IMG/VR virus record: IMGVR_UViG_3300044646_000620
Span: 1-34,396 of that record
Direction: 5' to 3' (one strand)
Length of the DNA: 34,396 bases
Origin: a virus
Positions within the stretch are counted from its first letter, which is position 1, and the number at the start of each line of letters is the position of its first letter. The notes beneath the pieces were generated by a model. The model was not told the origin of the DNA, ran no database searches, and saw only the letters and a program-made list of their open reading frames with translations. Made by a program: the position numbers and the translations under genes. Positions 23,677-30,670 of this stretch are shown piece after piece.

Positions 23677-24769
23677 TCTCGTCGAGTTCCGCAATGCGGT
23701 CAAAACTGCCGGGAAGGCCGTTTCGAGACGGTCCAACAACACGGCCGTCACCAACTTGTGCATCGGTAACGGGCTCGTCACTGGCACCGACATGGACTGC
23801 CGCATCGACGTTGAACTCATGGACGCTCAGTGCGAGCCAGTGCTTTTGCCAAGGGACAGGCTGCACACGATCCTGATGAACGCCACCGGCGACACAGTGA
23901 CGCTGACGCCGGATGGCTCGACGTGCAGGATTGAGACGAAAGGCTGCGAGTGGAGGTTGCCGACTGAGTCTGCCACCGAGTTTCCGCTATGGGAGCCAGA
24001 CGGCTTGCACCCGATTCTGTCCATGACAGGCGACGAGTTCGGTCGTGCTATCAGGTCCGTGATCTACGCCATTGACAAAGAAAGCAGCCGGTACGCTCTC
24101 GGCGGTGTGTTCATTGAGTGCGTCGGCACGAAGGCGTTTTTCGTTGCCACCGACGGCCGCCGGCTTAGCGCGGCCGAGGTTGTTCGAGACGCAGCGACAG
24201 ACGACTTTGTTGCCGAGCCGAAGGGCACCGAGAAGAAGTCGCCGATTGTCCCGTCGTCGCCGCTGAGTTGGCTGTCGAATCTTGCAGGCGCTGACGAGAC
24301 GGTATCGCTGGAGTGCGACAACAGCACCTTCCGTGGCAATGTCGGTGCCGTCACCGTGACGTGCAGGCTGATTGACGGGCGGTTTCCCAGGTGGCGAGAC
24401 GTGTTGACGAGCGAGTTGCCGCCTCCGCACTCCATTCGGAGGAGCGAGCTGTCGCACGCAATCAGCTGTGCCGCCGTGGTTTCGACTGAGGCTTCTAAAG
24501 GCGTCCGGCTGTCGTTTGACGGCGACACACTGACGCTCACGGCCAAGAGCTCCGAGGCCGGCGAGTCAACCGTTGAGTGCCCCGTAGAGACGGCTGGCGA
24601 TTCTGCCGTGGTGAAGCTTGATCCGAAGTTTGTGCATGCGTTCCTGAAGCCGTTTGGCCAGGACGACGAGCCGTGCGTGGCCGTCCACGTCTGCAAGGCC
24701 GACGGCAAGACGGTCATGAAGGTTGGCGACTCCTACACCGGCGTAATCATGCCGCTGGCGGAGGACTGA
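23624..24769 (+). CDS. dnaN: DNA polymerase III beta subunit (sliding clamp)
   Basis: A 381-aa homolog of the bacterial clamp. It starts MATATKERKRARSGITLDLV and shows the three-domain pattern: first domain with NTAVTNLCI, second with SSRYALGGVFIE and FVATDGRRLSAAEVV, then DGRFPRWRDVL, and the C-terminal TGVIMPLAED end that forms the peptide-binding pocket. No polymerase gene is present, so it probably recruits host Pol III to phage DNA. Confidence 0.9.
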   Translation: MATATKERKRARSGITLDLVEFRNAVKTAGKAVSRRSNNTAVTNLCIGNGLVTGTDMDCRIDVELMDAQCEPVLLPRDRLHTILMNATGDTVTLTPDGSTCRIETKGCEWRLPTESATEFPLWEPDGLHPILSMTGDEFGRAIRSVIYAIDKESSRYALGGVFIECVGTKAFFVATDGRRLSAAEVVRDAATDDFVAEPKGTEKKSPIVPSSPLSWLSNLAGADETVSLECDNSTFRGNVGAVTVTCRLIDGRFPRWRDVLTSELPPPHSIRRSELSHAISCAAVVSTEASKGVRLSFDGDTLTLTAKSSEAGESTVECPVETAGDSAVVKLDPKFVHAFLKPFGQDDEPCVAVHVCKADGKTVMKVGDSYTGVIMPLAED

Positions 24770-24772
24770 ACC

Positions 24773-25249
24773 ATGAGCAGAGTAACTGTGGACTGGGCCG
24801 AGGTTCGCCTTCTCTTGGAAACCGGCATGGCCAACGCTGAGGTGGCACGCACGCTTGGGTGTGCTGCGTCAACCATCGACAGGGCAGCAAAGAAGCTTGG
24901 ACTGCCTCGCCGCCGTGGTCGGCCAGGGCCAAAGCGTTTCATCGACAAGCCGCTGTTCTTCAAGTTGTGGCACGACCCAGAGATGACGAGGAGCGACATT
25001 GCCAGAGCGGTTGGCGTCAGCGCCTCGACGGTGGACAAGTTTGCCAGAGAGAACCACCTAGGGAAGCGGGCGTTTCCGGCTAAGAAGACACGGCCCGAGT
25101 TCGCGCCAGACAACTGGAGCGAGCCGCCGGCGCCTGACTCGCTGGCCCTGTGCTCGTGGGTGCAGGAGAGGATCGTGACGCTGCAGATCAAAGAACGGCA
25201 CTACGCCGAGCGTAGAGCTGAGGTGTGGGGTGAGGCTCGAGGAGCGTGA
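24773..25249 (+). CDS. Tandem helix-turn-helix DNA-binding protein
   Basis: A 158-aa protein with two similar HTH units: GMANAEVARTLGCAASTIDR (about 19-38) and MTRSDIARAVGVSASTVDKF (about 68-87). The rest is basic, with a C-terminal helix. This looks like a sequence-specific regulator, possibly controlling replication or late genes, though it might also bind as a recombination-type protein. Confidence 0.75.
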   Translation: MSRVTVDWAEVRLLLETGMANAEVARTLGCAASTIDRAAKKLGLPRRRGRPGPKRFIDKPLFFKLWHDPEMTRSDIARAVGVSASTVDKFARENHLGKRAFPAKKTRPEFAPDNWSEPPAPDSLALCSWVQERIVTLQIKERHYAERRAEVWGEARGA

Positions 25250-25255
25250 GGACGC

Positions 25256-25474
25256 ATGGCGCACGCCACGCTACGATTCGACCTGAGCGATCCCGACGAC
25301 GAGCGGCAGCATCGCTACGCCCTCGCGGGCCGTGAGGCGCTGATAGCCCTGGAGGCGATTGAGCAGCACTGCCGCAGCCGCCTCAAATACGGCGAGCCGA
25401 CGCCAGAGGCAGTCCGCGACCTGGAGTGGGTGCGGGCGTTGGTGCCGCCCGAACTCACGAGCCTGCTGGAATAG
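25256..25474 (+). CDS. Small hypothetical protein (72 aa)
   Basis: MAHATLRFDLSDPDDERQHR is followed by two helices (AGREALIALEAIEQHCRSRL). It starts 6 nt after the tandem-HTH stop. Similar small proteins accompany phage replication genes; function not known. Confidence 0.6.
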   Translation: MAHATLRFDLSDPDDERQHRYALAGREALIALEAIEQHCRSRLKYGEPTPEAVRDLEWVRALVPPELTSLLE

Positions 25475-25529
25475 GATCGTTTGGGAAACATATCTGTATT
25501 GATGAGTGACGCTAATGAAATCAGGAACC

Positions 25530-25871
25530 ATGGACATTGACAACACGCAGGACGCGGCCGAGCCGTCTCCTGCATCCGTTGGTTCTCAGCCGGTGGCGTG
25601 GGCAGTAGCCCTTGGCGACAAGGGCCGTGTTCTGGACGGCATCTACATCAGCAAGGCAAAGGCCGATGAGGTGCTGGAGTGGCGAAATGAAAACACCGAA
25701 TACGGCGCAAGGCTGATTCCGCTATACGACTTGCCGCAGCCCACGCTTACCGACGAGGAGCGGGAGGCGATTGAGAAGGCCATCGGGCGAGAACTGGACG
25801 CTGAGTGGTACGGCGGGCCTGAGCCCGTCAGAGTGGTGGCGCTTCGCGGGCTTCTGGAACGATTGAAGTGA
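25530..25871 (+). CDS. Hypothetical protein (113 aa)
   Basis: Starts uncertainly: ATG 25530 follows AGGA closely, while ATG 25515 and GTG 25506 are alternatives. The protein reads SQPVAWAVALGDKGRVLDGI then VLEWRNENTEYGARLIPLYD, a pattern of short uncharacterised phage proteins that display query-like modified-residue fragments; then an acidic helix. Function not known. Confidence 0.5.
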   Translation: MDIDNTQDAAEPSPASVGSQPVAWAVALGDKGRVLDGIYISKAKADEVLEWRNENTEYGARLIPLYDLPQPTLTDEEREAIEKAIGRELDAEWYGGPEPVRVVALRGLLERLK

Positions 25872-25875
25872 GAAC

Positions 25876-25892
25876 GGCTGCATTGAGCAGCC
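25876..25892 (+). promoter_or_regulatory. Short hairpin upstream of 25910 gene
   Basis: GGCTGC (25876-25881), loop ATTGA, GCAGCC (25887-25892) form a perfect 6-bp stem 10 nt before the ribosome site GAAAGGA. It is a simpler version of the structured leaders at 26.2-27.1 kb and may play a similar role. Confidence 0.4.
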
Positions 25893-25909
25893 CGAGAAAG
25901 GACGTTGAT

Positions 25910-26170
25910 ATGACACAGGAAGATGCCGGGTCTGCTCCAATGCTTGGTTCTGCATCGGGTTCCGAATGGCGATTTGGCGCAATCGACAACAAGCAGGAGT
26001 TGATTGACGAGGCGTGCAGGGCGTCGTTTTTCGGCGTCCCTGTTGGCGAACTGAGCAGGACTGAACTGCTTGCCGCTTTCGGATCGCTGCTCAAGCAGAG
26101 AATGTACGACCAAGAACTGGCAGACAGCGTCAAGAATATGTTCTCGCTGGCAAAACGGTGGCAGTCATAG
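25910..26170 (+). CDS. Hypothetical protein (86 aa)
   Basis: ATG 25910 follows GAAAGGA by 7 nt, preferred over GTG 25868 which would overlap the previous stop. It contains LIDEACRASFFGVPVGELSR, TELLAAFGSLLKQRMYDQEL and is helical. No known motif. Confidence 0.55.
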   Translation: MTQEDAGSAPMLGSASGSEWRFGAIDNKQELIDEACRASFFGVPVGELSRTELLAAFGSLLKQRMYDQELADSVKNMFSLAKRWQS

Positions 26171-26244
26171 GCAGAACGCGACGGATAAGCGGCGGCCCCG
26201 CCGTCCGCTTCATCCGCTGGTTCTGTGAGCGTAGAAAGGGAGAC
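26170..26244 (+). ncRNA. Structured RNA leader, copy 1
   Basis: Starts at the last base of the previous stop. Outer arms CAGAAC (26172-26177) and GTTCTG (26220-26225) pair over 6 bp. Inside, AAGCGGCGG (26187-26195) pairs with CCG-T-CCGCTT (26201-26210) leaving loop CCCCG. A GAAAGGGA ribosome site and ATG 26245 follow. 59 nt (26183-26241) are identical to copy 2. It may be a cis-acting translation or transcription control element. Confidence 0.55.
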
Positions 26245-26520
26245 ATGAGCACCACCATTCAAGAAATCTGCCAGCACTTCGAGAGCGTCGTCAATCCGCA
26301 GGGCTGGACGAAAAAATCGCTCACGCAACGGGACGACTATTCATTCGAGGTCGAGGTGGAGTACGCCGAGGGCGACCCGCGAAAGTGGGTACTCGTCTCT
26401 GATGACCGTTTCGCCACGCTCAACAAGGTGAAGGTCTACGAGTTGCTCGCATCGCCAAAGATGAGCGTCCAAGCACACGGCCCGTGGATTTGTCGGTTTT
26501 GGAAAAGACTCGTCGGGTAG
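26245..26520 (+). CDS. Hypothetical protein (91 aa)
   Basis: Has a strong ribosome site (GAAAGGGAG, 26234-26242) after structured leader copy 1. MSTTIQEICQHFESVVNPQG precedes beta-strand-like EVEVEYAEGDPRKWVLVSDD. No motif or family recognised. Ends just before leader copy 2. Confidence 0.6.
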   Translation: MSTTIQEICQHFESVVNPQGWTKKSLTQRDDYSFEVEVEYAEGDPRKWVLVSDDRFATLNKVKVYELLASPKMSVQAHGPWICRFWKRLVG

Positions 26521-26598
26521 CCACAGAACACGCAGGATAAGCGGCGGCCCCGCCGTCCGCTTCATCCGCTGGTTCTGTGAGCGTAGAAAGGGACGACG
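26521..26598 (+). ncRNA. Structured RNA leader, copy 2
   Basis: Outer arms CACAGAAC (26522-26529) and GTTCTGTG (26572-26579) form an 8-bp closing stem. The inner hairpin, AAGCGGCGG with CCG-T-CCGCTT, is identical to copy 1, and 26535-26593 is identical to 26183-26241. ATG 26599 follows the same GAAAGGGA. The repeated pairing between arms argues for an RNA, or DNA cruciform, structure. Confidence 0.6.
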
Positions 26599-26967
26599 AT
26601 GGATATTGAATCGGTGTTTCTCAGGGCGATGTTTCAGGCCACCGACAACTGGATTCTGCGAGGCGGGCCTGAGCCAAACGACAAAGCGATCTTGGCGCTC
26701 GCACCGGAGTTGGCCGGATTCATCGCCGCAGCAAACGAGCCGGAAGACGACGAGGAGGACGGCATGGAGTGGATTCCCGTGCGCGAGCGACTGCCGGAAC
26801 CCGGCGTTCGCGTTTTGATTTTCTGCCCGCTGGCGGAACCTAACGAGGTCGCCGCTGCTGTGCTTCGCCATGAGGGCATGTGGAGAATGGACGACGGCGA
26901 GGTTTACGGGGAAACAGAGCCGACGCACTGGATGCCACTTCCGACGCGGCCGACCGGCGGCGAGTAG
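26599..26967 (+). CDS. DUF551 domain protein
   Basis: A 122-aa protein. The C-terminal part MEWIPVRERLPEPGVRVLIF and THWMPLP is the DUF551 (PF04448) signature, common in phage accessory genes. The N-terminal 55 residues are a separate acidic helical part. It is flanked by leaders 2 and 3. Function of the family is unknown. Confidence 0.82.
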   Translation: MDIESVFLRAMFQATDNWILRGGPEPNDKAILALAPELAGFIAAANEPEDDEEDGMEWIPVRERLPEPGVRVLIFCPLAEPNEVAAAVLRHEGMWRMDDGEVYGETEPTHWMPLPTRPTGGE

Positions 26968-27078
26968 CCACAGAACGCCAGAGATCAGCGGCCCGCGACC
27001 GCTGACGAAACAACAACCAGACGGCGGCATCGCGGGTCCGCTGCATCGCGTGGTTCTCTGGGAATCAGAGAGGGAACA
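26968..27078 (+). ncRNA. Structured RNA leader, copy 3 (diverged)
   Basis: Outer arms CCACAGAAC (26968-26976) and GTTCTCTGG (27053-27061) still pair in 8 of 9 positions. The inner hairpin is different: TCAGCGG (26985-26991) with CCGCTGA (26999-27005), 7 bp, followed by an A/C-rich linker and a direct repeat GCATCGCG. It leads to AGAGAGGGA and ATG 27079. Same architecture, changed sequence. Confidence 0.5.
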
Positions 27079-27201
27079 ATGAGCGAAACAGCGGTTATCG
27101 TTCTGGCGTTGGCGGTATTCGGCGTGATGATGGGCGCATTGTCCATCGGGTTCCCGCATAGGCCCAGCCATCGGCCTCGCTGGCATCGGCGACGCCGCTG
27201 A
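27079..27201 (+). CDS. Small membrane protein (40 aa)
   Basis: Strong ribosome site GAGAGGGA before ATG 27079; TGA at 27199-27201. Residues 5-24 (AVIVLALAVFGVMMGALSIG) form a transmembrane helix, then a short Arg/His-rich tail. It is the gene served by leader copy 3. Confidence 0.6.
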   Translation: MSETAVIVLALAVFGVMMGALSIGFPHRPSHRPRWHRRRR

Positions 27202-27342
27202 ATTGCGCTCTTGAGCGAAAAATTTGAGACGTAGAACCATGTAATTATCCCCACCTTAGCCGTGGATAATGCCGTTATTCGCAGGATTATCCATGGCTGG
27301 CTTCCGGCCCGTCTCGCTTGACACGCTCGCCACCATGCGGGC
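27202..27342. other. AT-richer gap with DnaA-box-like cluster, candidate replication origin
   Basis: Within 50 nt, three 9-mers resemble the DnaA box TTATCCACA: TTATCCCCA (27245-27253, +), TTATCCACG (27269-27261, - strand) and TTATCCATG (27287-27295, +). The first and second are arms of an inverted repeat ATTATCC/GGATAAT. An A/T stretch (GAAAAATTT) lies at 27217-27225. It sits directly downstream of the replication genes. A TTGACA at 27318-27323 has no -10 partner. Confidence 0.45.
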
Positions 27343-27741
27343 ATGGCGATCACGTTCGAGGTGCCTGGCGATCCCGTCCCGCAGCCGAGGCCCAGAGTCT
27401 CGACTCGGGGCGGGTTCGCTCGGGCCTACGTGCCTTCGACGCATCCCGTTCACGCCTACAGGCAGTCGATCGCTGCAGCTGCTCGAGGTGCTGGGCTTGG
27501 CGAGACCGGCGAGCCGCTGAATGTGGTAATCGACGCCGTCTTCGGTCGCCCGAAGTCGCACCTGAACAAGTCGGGCGTGAAGGCGACGGCACCGCGACTG
27601 CCCAGGCCCGACGTGGACAACCTCGGCAAGGCGGTGCTGGATGCCCTGCAGGACGTGATCGGTGATGACACGATGGTGTCTCGCCTGGTCGTGGAAAAGA
27701 GTTTCGGAACCGAAGGGCGCACGACCGTGCGAATCTCTTGA
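27343..27741 (+). CDS. rusA: RusA-type Holliday junction resolvase
   Basis: A 132-aa endodeoxyribonuclease that resolves recombination intermediates. It has the family N-terminus PGDPVPQPRPRVSTRGGFAR, the catalytic Asp set RPDVDNLGKAVLDAL (D90, D92, D100), GDD near residue 108, and a conserved Lys (K119). The length is typical for RusA. It agrees with RecT-like recombination in the phage. The stop overlaps the next TTG start by TTGA. Confidence 0.93.
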   Translation: MAITFEVPGDPVPQPRPRVSTRGGFARAYVPSTHPVHAYRQSIAAAARGAGLGETGEPLNVVIDAVFGRPKSHLNKSGVKATAPRLPRPDVDNLGKAVLDALQDVIGDDTMVSRLVVEKSFGTEGRTTVRIS

Positions 27742-28271
27742 GCAACGCCAGCCTCTATCGCTGCCTCGCTGAACATTGTCAGCAGCACAAGGTGCAGCAC
27801 TACCTCGAGATCGGCACACGCGAAGGCGGCAGCCTGCGAATCGTGCTGGAGAACGCCAGTGCGGATCTTCAGTCGATTTGGATTGCCGACATGTGGGGCA
27901 CCGACTACGGCGGCAGCGGTCGCGGTAGCCACGCACATATCGACCAGATGCTGGATGACTTTAACTTCGACGGACGCCGGGCGTTTCTCGACGGCAACAG
28001 CCGAGACACGATTCCGGCCTTGATGCCAGAGAAGGCCGAAGCGTTCGACCTGATCCTTGTGGACGGCGACCACTCCTACAAAGGCGGCATGGCCGATCTG
28101 GAAAACGCATGGCCGCTAGTGAAACCAGGCGGGTGCGTTTTTTTTCACGACATCACGCATCCGGCCCACCCGGACCTACTGGCGTGCTTCGACGAGTTCG
28201 TGTCGAAGCGTGGATCGCACAGTGAAATCATCCAAGAGCCGTACGGCGTGGGGATCGCATGGAAACGCTAG
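27738..28271 (+). CDS. Class I SAM-dependent methyltransferase
   Basis: A 177-aa protein starting at TTG 27738 in a TTGA overlap. LEIGTREGGSL is the SAM-binding motif I, DLILVDGDHSYKGGMADLEN resembles motif II of the Methyltransf_24 type, and VKPGGCVFFHD is a typical post-motif strand. Such small phage enzymes often sit with glycosyltransferases; the next gene is one. The target could be a sugar or a small molecule. Overlaps the next gene by 13 nt. Confidence 0.85.
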   Translation: MSNASLYRCLAEHCQQHKVQHYLEIGTREGGSLRIVLENASADLQSIWIADMWGTDYGGSGRGSHAHIDQMLDDFNFDGRRAFLDGNSRDTIPALMPEKAEAFDLILVDGDHSYKGGMADLENAWPLVKPGGCVFFHDITHPAHPDLLACFDEFVSKRGSHSEIIQEPYGVGIAWKR

Positions 28272-29161
28272 ACATTCCGGCACACCTGCTGCAGCCGTTG
28301 GAGGTGTTCGGTGATTCCTTGATCGCCAAGGCCAACGAAGGCGCGGCCCGCTTGGCCAATTCCAAGGTGGCAATCGTCGGCCTGGCCCGTAACTGCGGCG
28401 GCCCTCTGCGTGCGAACCTCGAGCAGGCTCTGCAGGTCGCCGAAGGCTGCCGAGATTGGCGGCTGCACATCGAAAGCAATGACTGCGACGATGACACGGT
28501 AGACGTGCTCGCTGAGTTCTGCCGTGCCCACAAGGAAGCCACATTCCACTACCAGATCCTCGGTCGGCAGCAGTTCTCGGCAGAGTTCGCCGGCCCTCGC
28601 ACCATCGCCTTGGCCGAGTACCGCGACGCCTGCCAGCGGTGGGTGCGTGCGTGTGCAGCTGATGCCGACTACGTCATAGCGATCGACTGGGACGCCTGGG
28701 GCGGCTTCTCTGTGCCCGGCCTGCTGAATGGCGTGGGCTGGCTTGTCGAGCTCCAGGGGGCGTACGGCATGGCCGCCGTTTCGCTGCTCGAGATGGCCAC
28801 CATGAGCATGGGCGAGGACAACACGCCGAAGCTGACCAGCGGGTGGGCTCACTACGACGCCTGGGCCTTGCGGCTCAATTCGTATTGGGACGACTACACC
28901 GCTGGCCTCGGCGGGTGGAAGCATCAGTGGATCCCACCCGTTGGATCGCCGCCGGTGCGTGTGTGTTCGGCCTTCGGCGGGCTCGTGGTGTATCGGACTG
29001 ATGCCTACCTGAAAGGCACGTACGACGGCGTGCACGATTGCGAGCATGTGGCGTTTCACAAAAGCATCGAGAAGGCAACAGGTGGGCAGGGGCTGTACCT
29101 GTGCCCGTCGATGCGAACTGTCATGCGGTGGATGAATGCGCGGCAACACCGCGACGATTAA
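28259..29161 (+). CDS. Glycosyltransferase (CAP59/GT-A-like)
   Basis: A 300-aa enzyme. VAIVGLARNCGGPLRANLEQ and WRLHIESNDCDDDTVDVLAE look like the nucleotide-binding part of CAP59-type mannosyltransferases, and DYVIAIDWDAWGG supplies a DxD-like metal site (DWD). The C-terminal half has many Trp and Gly residues and a conserved DCEHVAFHK. It is next to a methyltransferase, so sugar decoration of capsid, tail or host surface is a fair guess. Confidence 0.8.
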   Translation: METLDIPAHLLQPLEVFGDSLIAKANEGAARLANSKVAIVGLARNCGGPLRANLEQALQVAEGCRDWRLHIESNDCDDDTVDVLAEFCRAHKEATFHYQILGRQQFSAEFAGPRTIALAEYRDACQRWVRACAADADYVIAIDWDAWGGFSVPGLLNGVGWLVELQGAYGMAAVSLLEMATMSMGEDNTPKLTSGWAHYDAWALRLNSYWDDYTAGLGGWKHQWIPPVGSPPVRVCSAFGGLVVYRTDAYLKGTYDGVHDCEHVAFHKSIEKATGGQGLYLCPSMRTVMRWMNARQHRDD

Positions 29162-29483
29162 CGTCACCGAGTTCCGTGCCGAGTGGCTCAGCCACCGGCC
29201 GTTCTCGGCTATCTGCAGCCATTTCACGATCACTCGTGACCAGGCGGTGCGGCTGCGTCTCTTGTGGGATCTGCCGCCACGGAATGACCGCCGGCTCCGA
29301 TTCAAGCCAGATCGGCAGCGAGACCCGTCGCCGCGGGAGATCGCCCAGGCGTGCCGAGAGATCCAGGCCGGATGGGATGACCGCACACGCTACGAGCGGA
29401 CAGTAACGAAGCCGCAGACGTTTCAGGTGCGTGAGATCCAGACGCCAGACGAGCTCAGGCCGTACGTGGAGACCGACGAATGA
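29136..29483 (+). CDS. Possible HTH protein (115 aa)
   Basis: ATG 29136 overlaps the glycosyltransferase end by 26 nt. WLSHRPFSAICSHFTITRDQ, AVRLRLLWDLPPRNDRRLRF reads like a helix-turn-helix with a basic wing. No family can be named. Its end overlaps the next ATG by 4 nt (ATGA). Confidence 0.55.
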   Translation: MRGNTATINVTEFRAEWLSHRPFSAICSHFTITRDQAVRLRLLWDLPPRNDRRLRFKPDRQRDPSPREIAQACREIQAGWDDRTRYERTVTKPQTFQVREIQTPDELRPYVETDE

Positions 29484-29734
29484 GCCACGGAGACGCAGTG
29501 CTGGGCAAGATCGTGCTCGACTTCAGCCAGAAGTACGTCTCGATCTTCCTGTGCGAAGGCGACGGCAGCGTGCGTGACGCAGACCACTTCAAGTGGCCCG
29601 TGCGGCTGGACACGAAAGAGACGCGGCACGAGGTGCGTGACACCTTCGACTTTTTCTACGACTACATCAACGAGACCGTGAATGGGCCGGCGGATGACGA
29701 ACTGCAAGGGGTTGACGAGGAAGAGCCAGACTAG
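29480..29734 (+). CDS. Small hypothetical acidic protein
   Basis: An 84-aa protein with ATGA overlap to the previous stop. MSHGDAVLGKIVLDFSQKYV leads to a Phe/Tyr-rich, acidic tail (DDELQGVDEEEPD). No motif recognised. Confidence 0.55.
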   Translation: MSHGDAVLGKIVLDFSQKYVSIFLCEGDGSVRDADHFKWPVRLDTKETRHEVRDTFDFFYDYINETVNGPADDELQGVDEEEPD

Positions 29735-29750
29735 GAGCAGGAGACCACCC

Positions 29751-30062
29751 ATGCCATCCAGTGAGCAATTCGGCGCGTCGCCGGCCGAGATCGAGCAGTA
29801 CGGTGCGAATCTCTCGATCTGGGAGGCCGTGAAGCTGCTGCAGCGGTATGCCCCGCTCGTTGGCTTTGCCCGCGATTTCGCCACGACGCTCGACCCGTAC
29901 AAGAAGTCACTTCTCGTGGCCGACGCATGCGAATGGCTGGCGTCGCAGACCAACGCCCAGGCCGATGACCAGCTAGTGAAGCTCCTGGCCGACGTGCTCA
30001 AGACGCCGCAGGGCGAAGCCCTCGTCCGGTGGTGCCTGCTGCAGGTGGAGACCGCACGTTGA
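29751..30062 (+). CDS. Hypothetical protein (103 aa) upstream of lysis genes
   Basis: ATG 29751 follows CAGGAG by 8 nt. The product is helical: LSIWEAVKLLQRYAPLVGFA, YKKSLLVADACEWLASQTNA. There is no clear transmembrane segment. Stop overlaps the next gene by TTGA. Confidence 0.6.
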   Translation: MPSSEQFGASPAEIEQYGANLSIWEAVKLLQRYAPLVGFARDFATTLDPYKKSLLVADACEWLASQTNAQADDQLVKLLADVLKTPQGEALVRWCLLQVETAR

Positions 30063-30667
30063 ATGGCGACACTCTCTTTCGAGGCGCGGCCGTCTGTCTG
30101 GCGGTGGTTCTGGCGGTGGCTCCGTACCGAGCGGAAATCCTCTCGGCGTGCCGTCGTGTCGTGGAAGCCGCAAAAGAAAACGCCCATCTCCTGAGTCGGC
30201 TTGCGGTGATTGCCCTGCTTTTCGCCGCAGCGTGGGGCAAGGTGCCGCTGCCGTCCTTTCCTGTCGTGCCAGCGGCCCCGGTGGCCGTCGAGACGCCGAG
30301 CGACGAGATGAAGACGCTGGTGCAGCCGATTGCCGACGCCCTGCGTGGTGCCTCTGCCGTAGACCGTGCCCTGTGGGCCGAGACGTGGAACAAAGCCGCC
30401 GTGGTGGCTGCCGGCGATGCCGTCACGACCGAAGTGGTGTTCACCGACTCCCGTGCTCTGCGGCTGTTCACCGCCCTGGCCGTGGACATCGCCTGGCGGC
30501 GAATCGGGCAGCATGTGCCCGGCTCCAACGAATCGCTCAGGAGGGCCGTAGAGGCCGCGTACGGGTCCGCTGTTGGCACGGACGTGGTTCCGGTCACTGC
30601 GGACCTGCGGGGCCGTTACGTGGCGTTCTGTAAGGCCGTGGCTTGGGCCGGCATGAACGGGGGTTGA
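30059..30667 (+). CDS. Membrane protein with two predicted helices, upstream of protease
   Basis: Starts at TTG 30059 in TTGA with the previous stop. Residues about 6-23 (LFRGAAVCLAVVLAVAPYRA) and 45-62 (LLSRLAVIALLFAAAWGKVP) are hydrophobic helices; a Pro/Val linker follows, then a soluble helical region of about 120 residues. It is immediately upstream of a papain-like protease, so it may be part of the lysis cassette (holin or protease anchor). Two helices with a large soluble tail are unusual for a plain holin. Confidence 0.6.
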   Translation: MNGDTLFRGAAVCLAVVLAVAPYRAEILSACRRVVEAAKENAHLLSRLAVIALLFAAAWGKVPLPSFPVVPAAPVAVETPSDEMKTLVQPIADALRGASAVDRALWAETWNKAAVVAAGDAVTTEVVFTDSRALRLFTALAVDIAWRRIGQHVPGSNESLRRAVEAAYGSAVGTDVVPVTADLRGRYVAFCKAVAWAGMNGG

Positions 30668-30670
30668 ACC

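Noticed and set aside
26183-26593. CRISPR-like direct repeat pair
   Set aside because: Only two exact copies, separated by a protein-coding gene, and a diverged third; no spacers or cas genes.
27318-27323. Perfect TTGACA -35 before rusA
   Set aside because: The expected -10 position is GC-rich (GCATGG), so no promoter is called.
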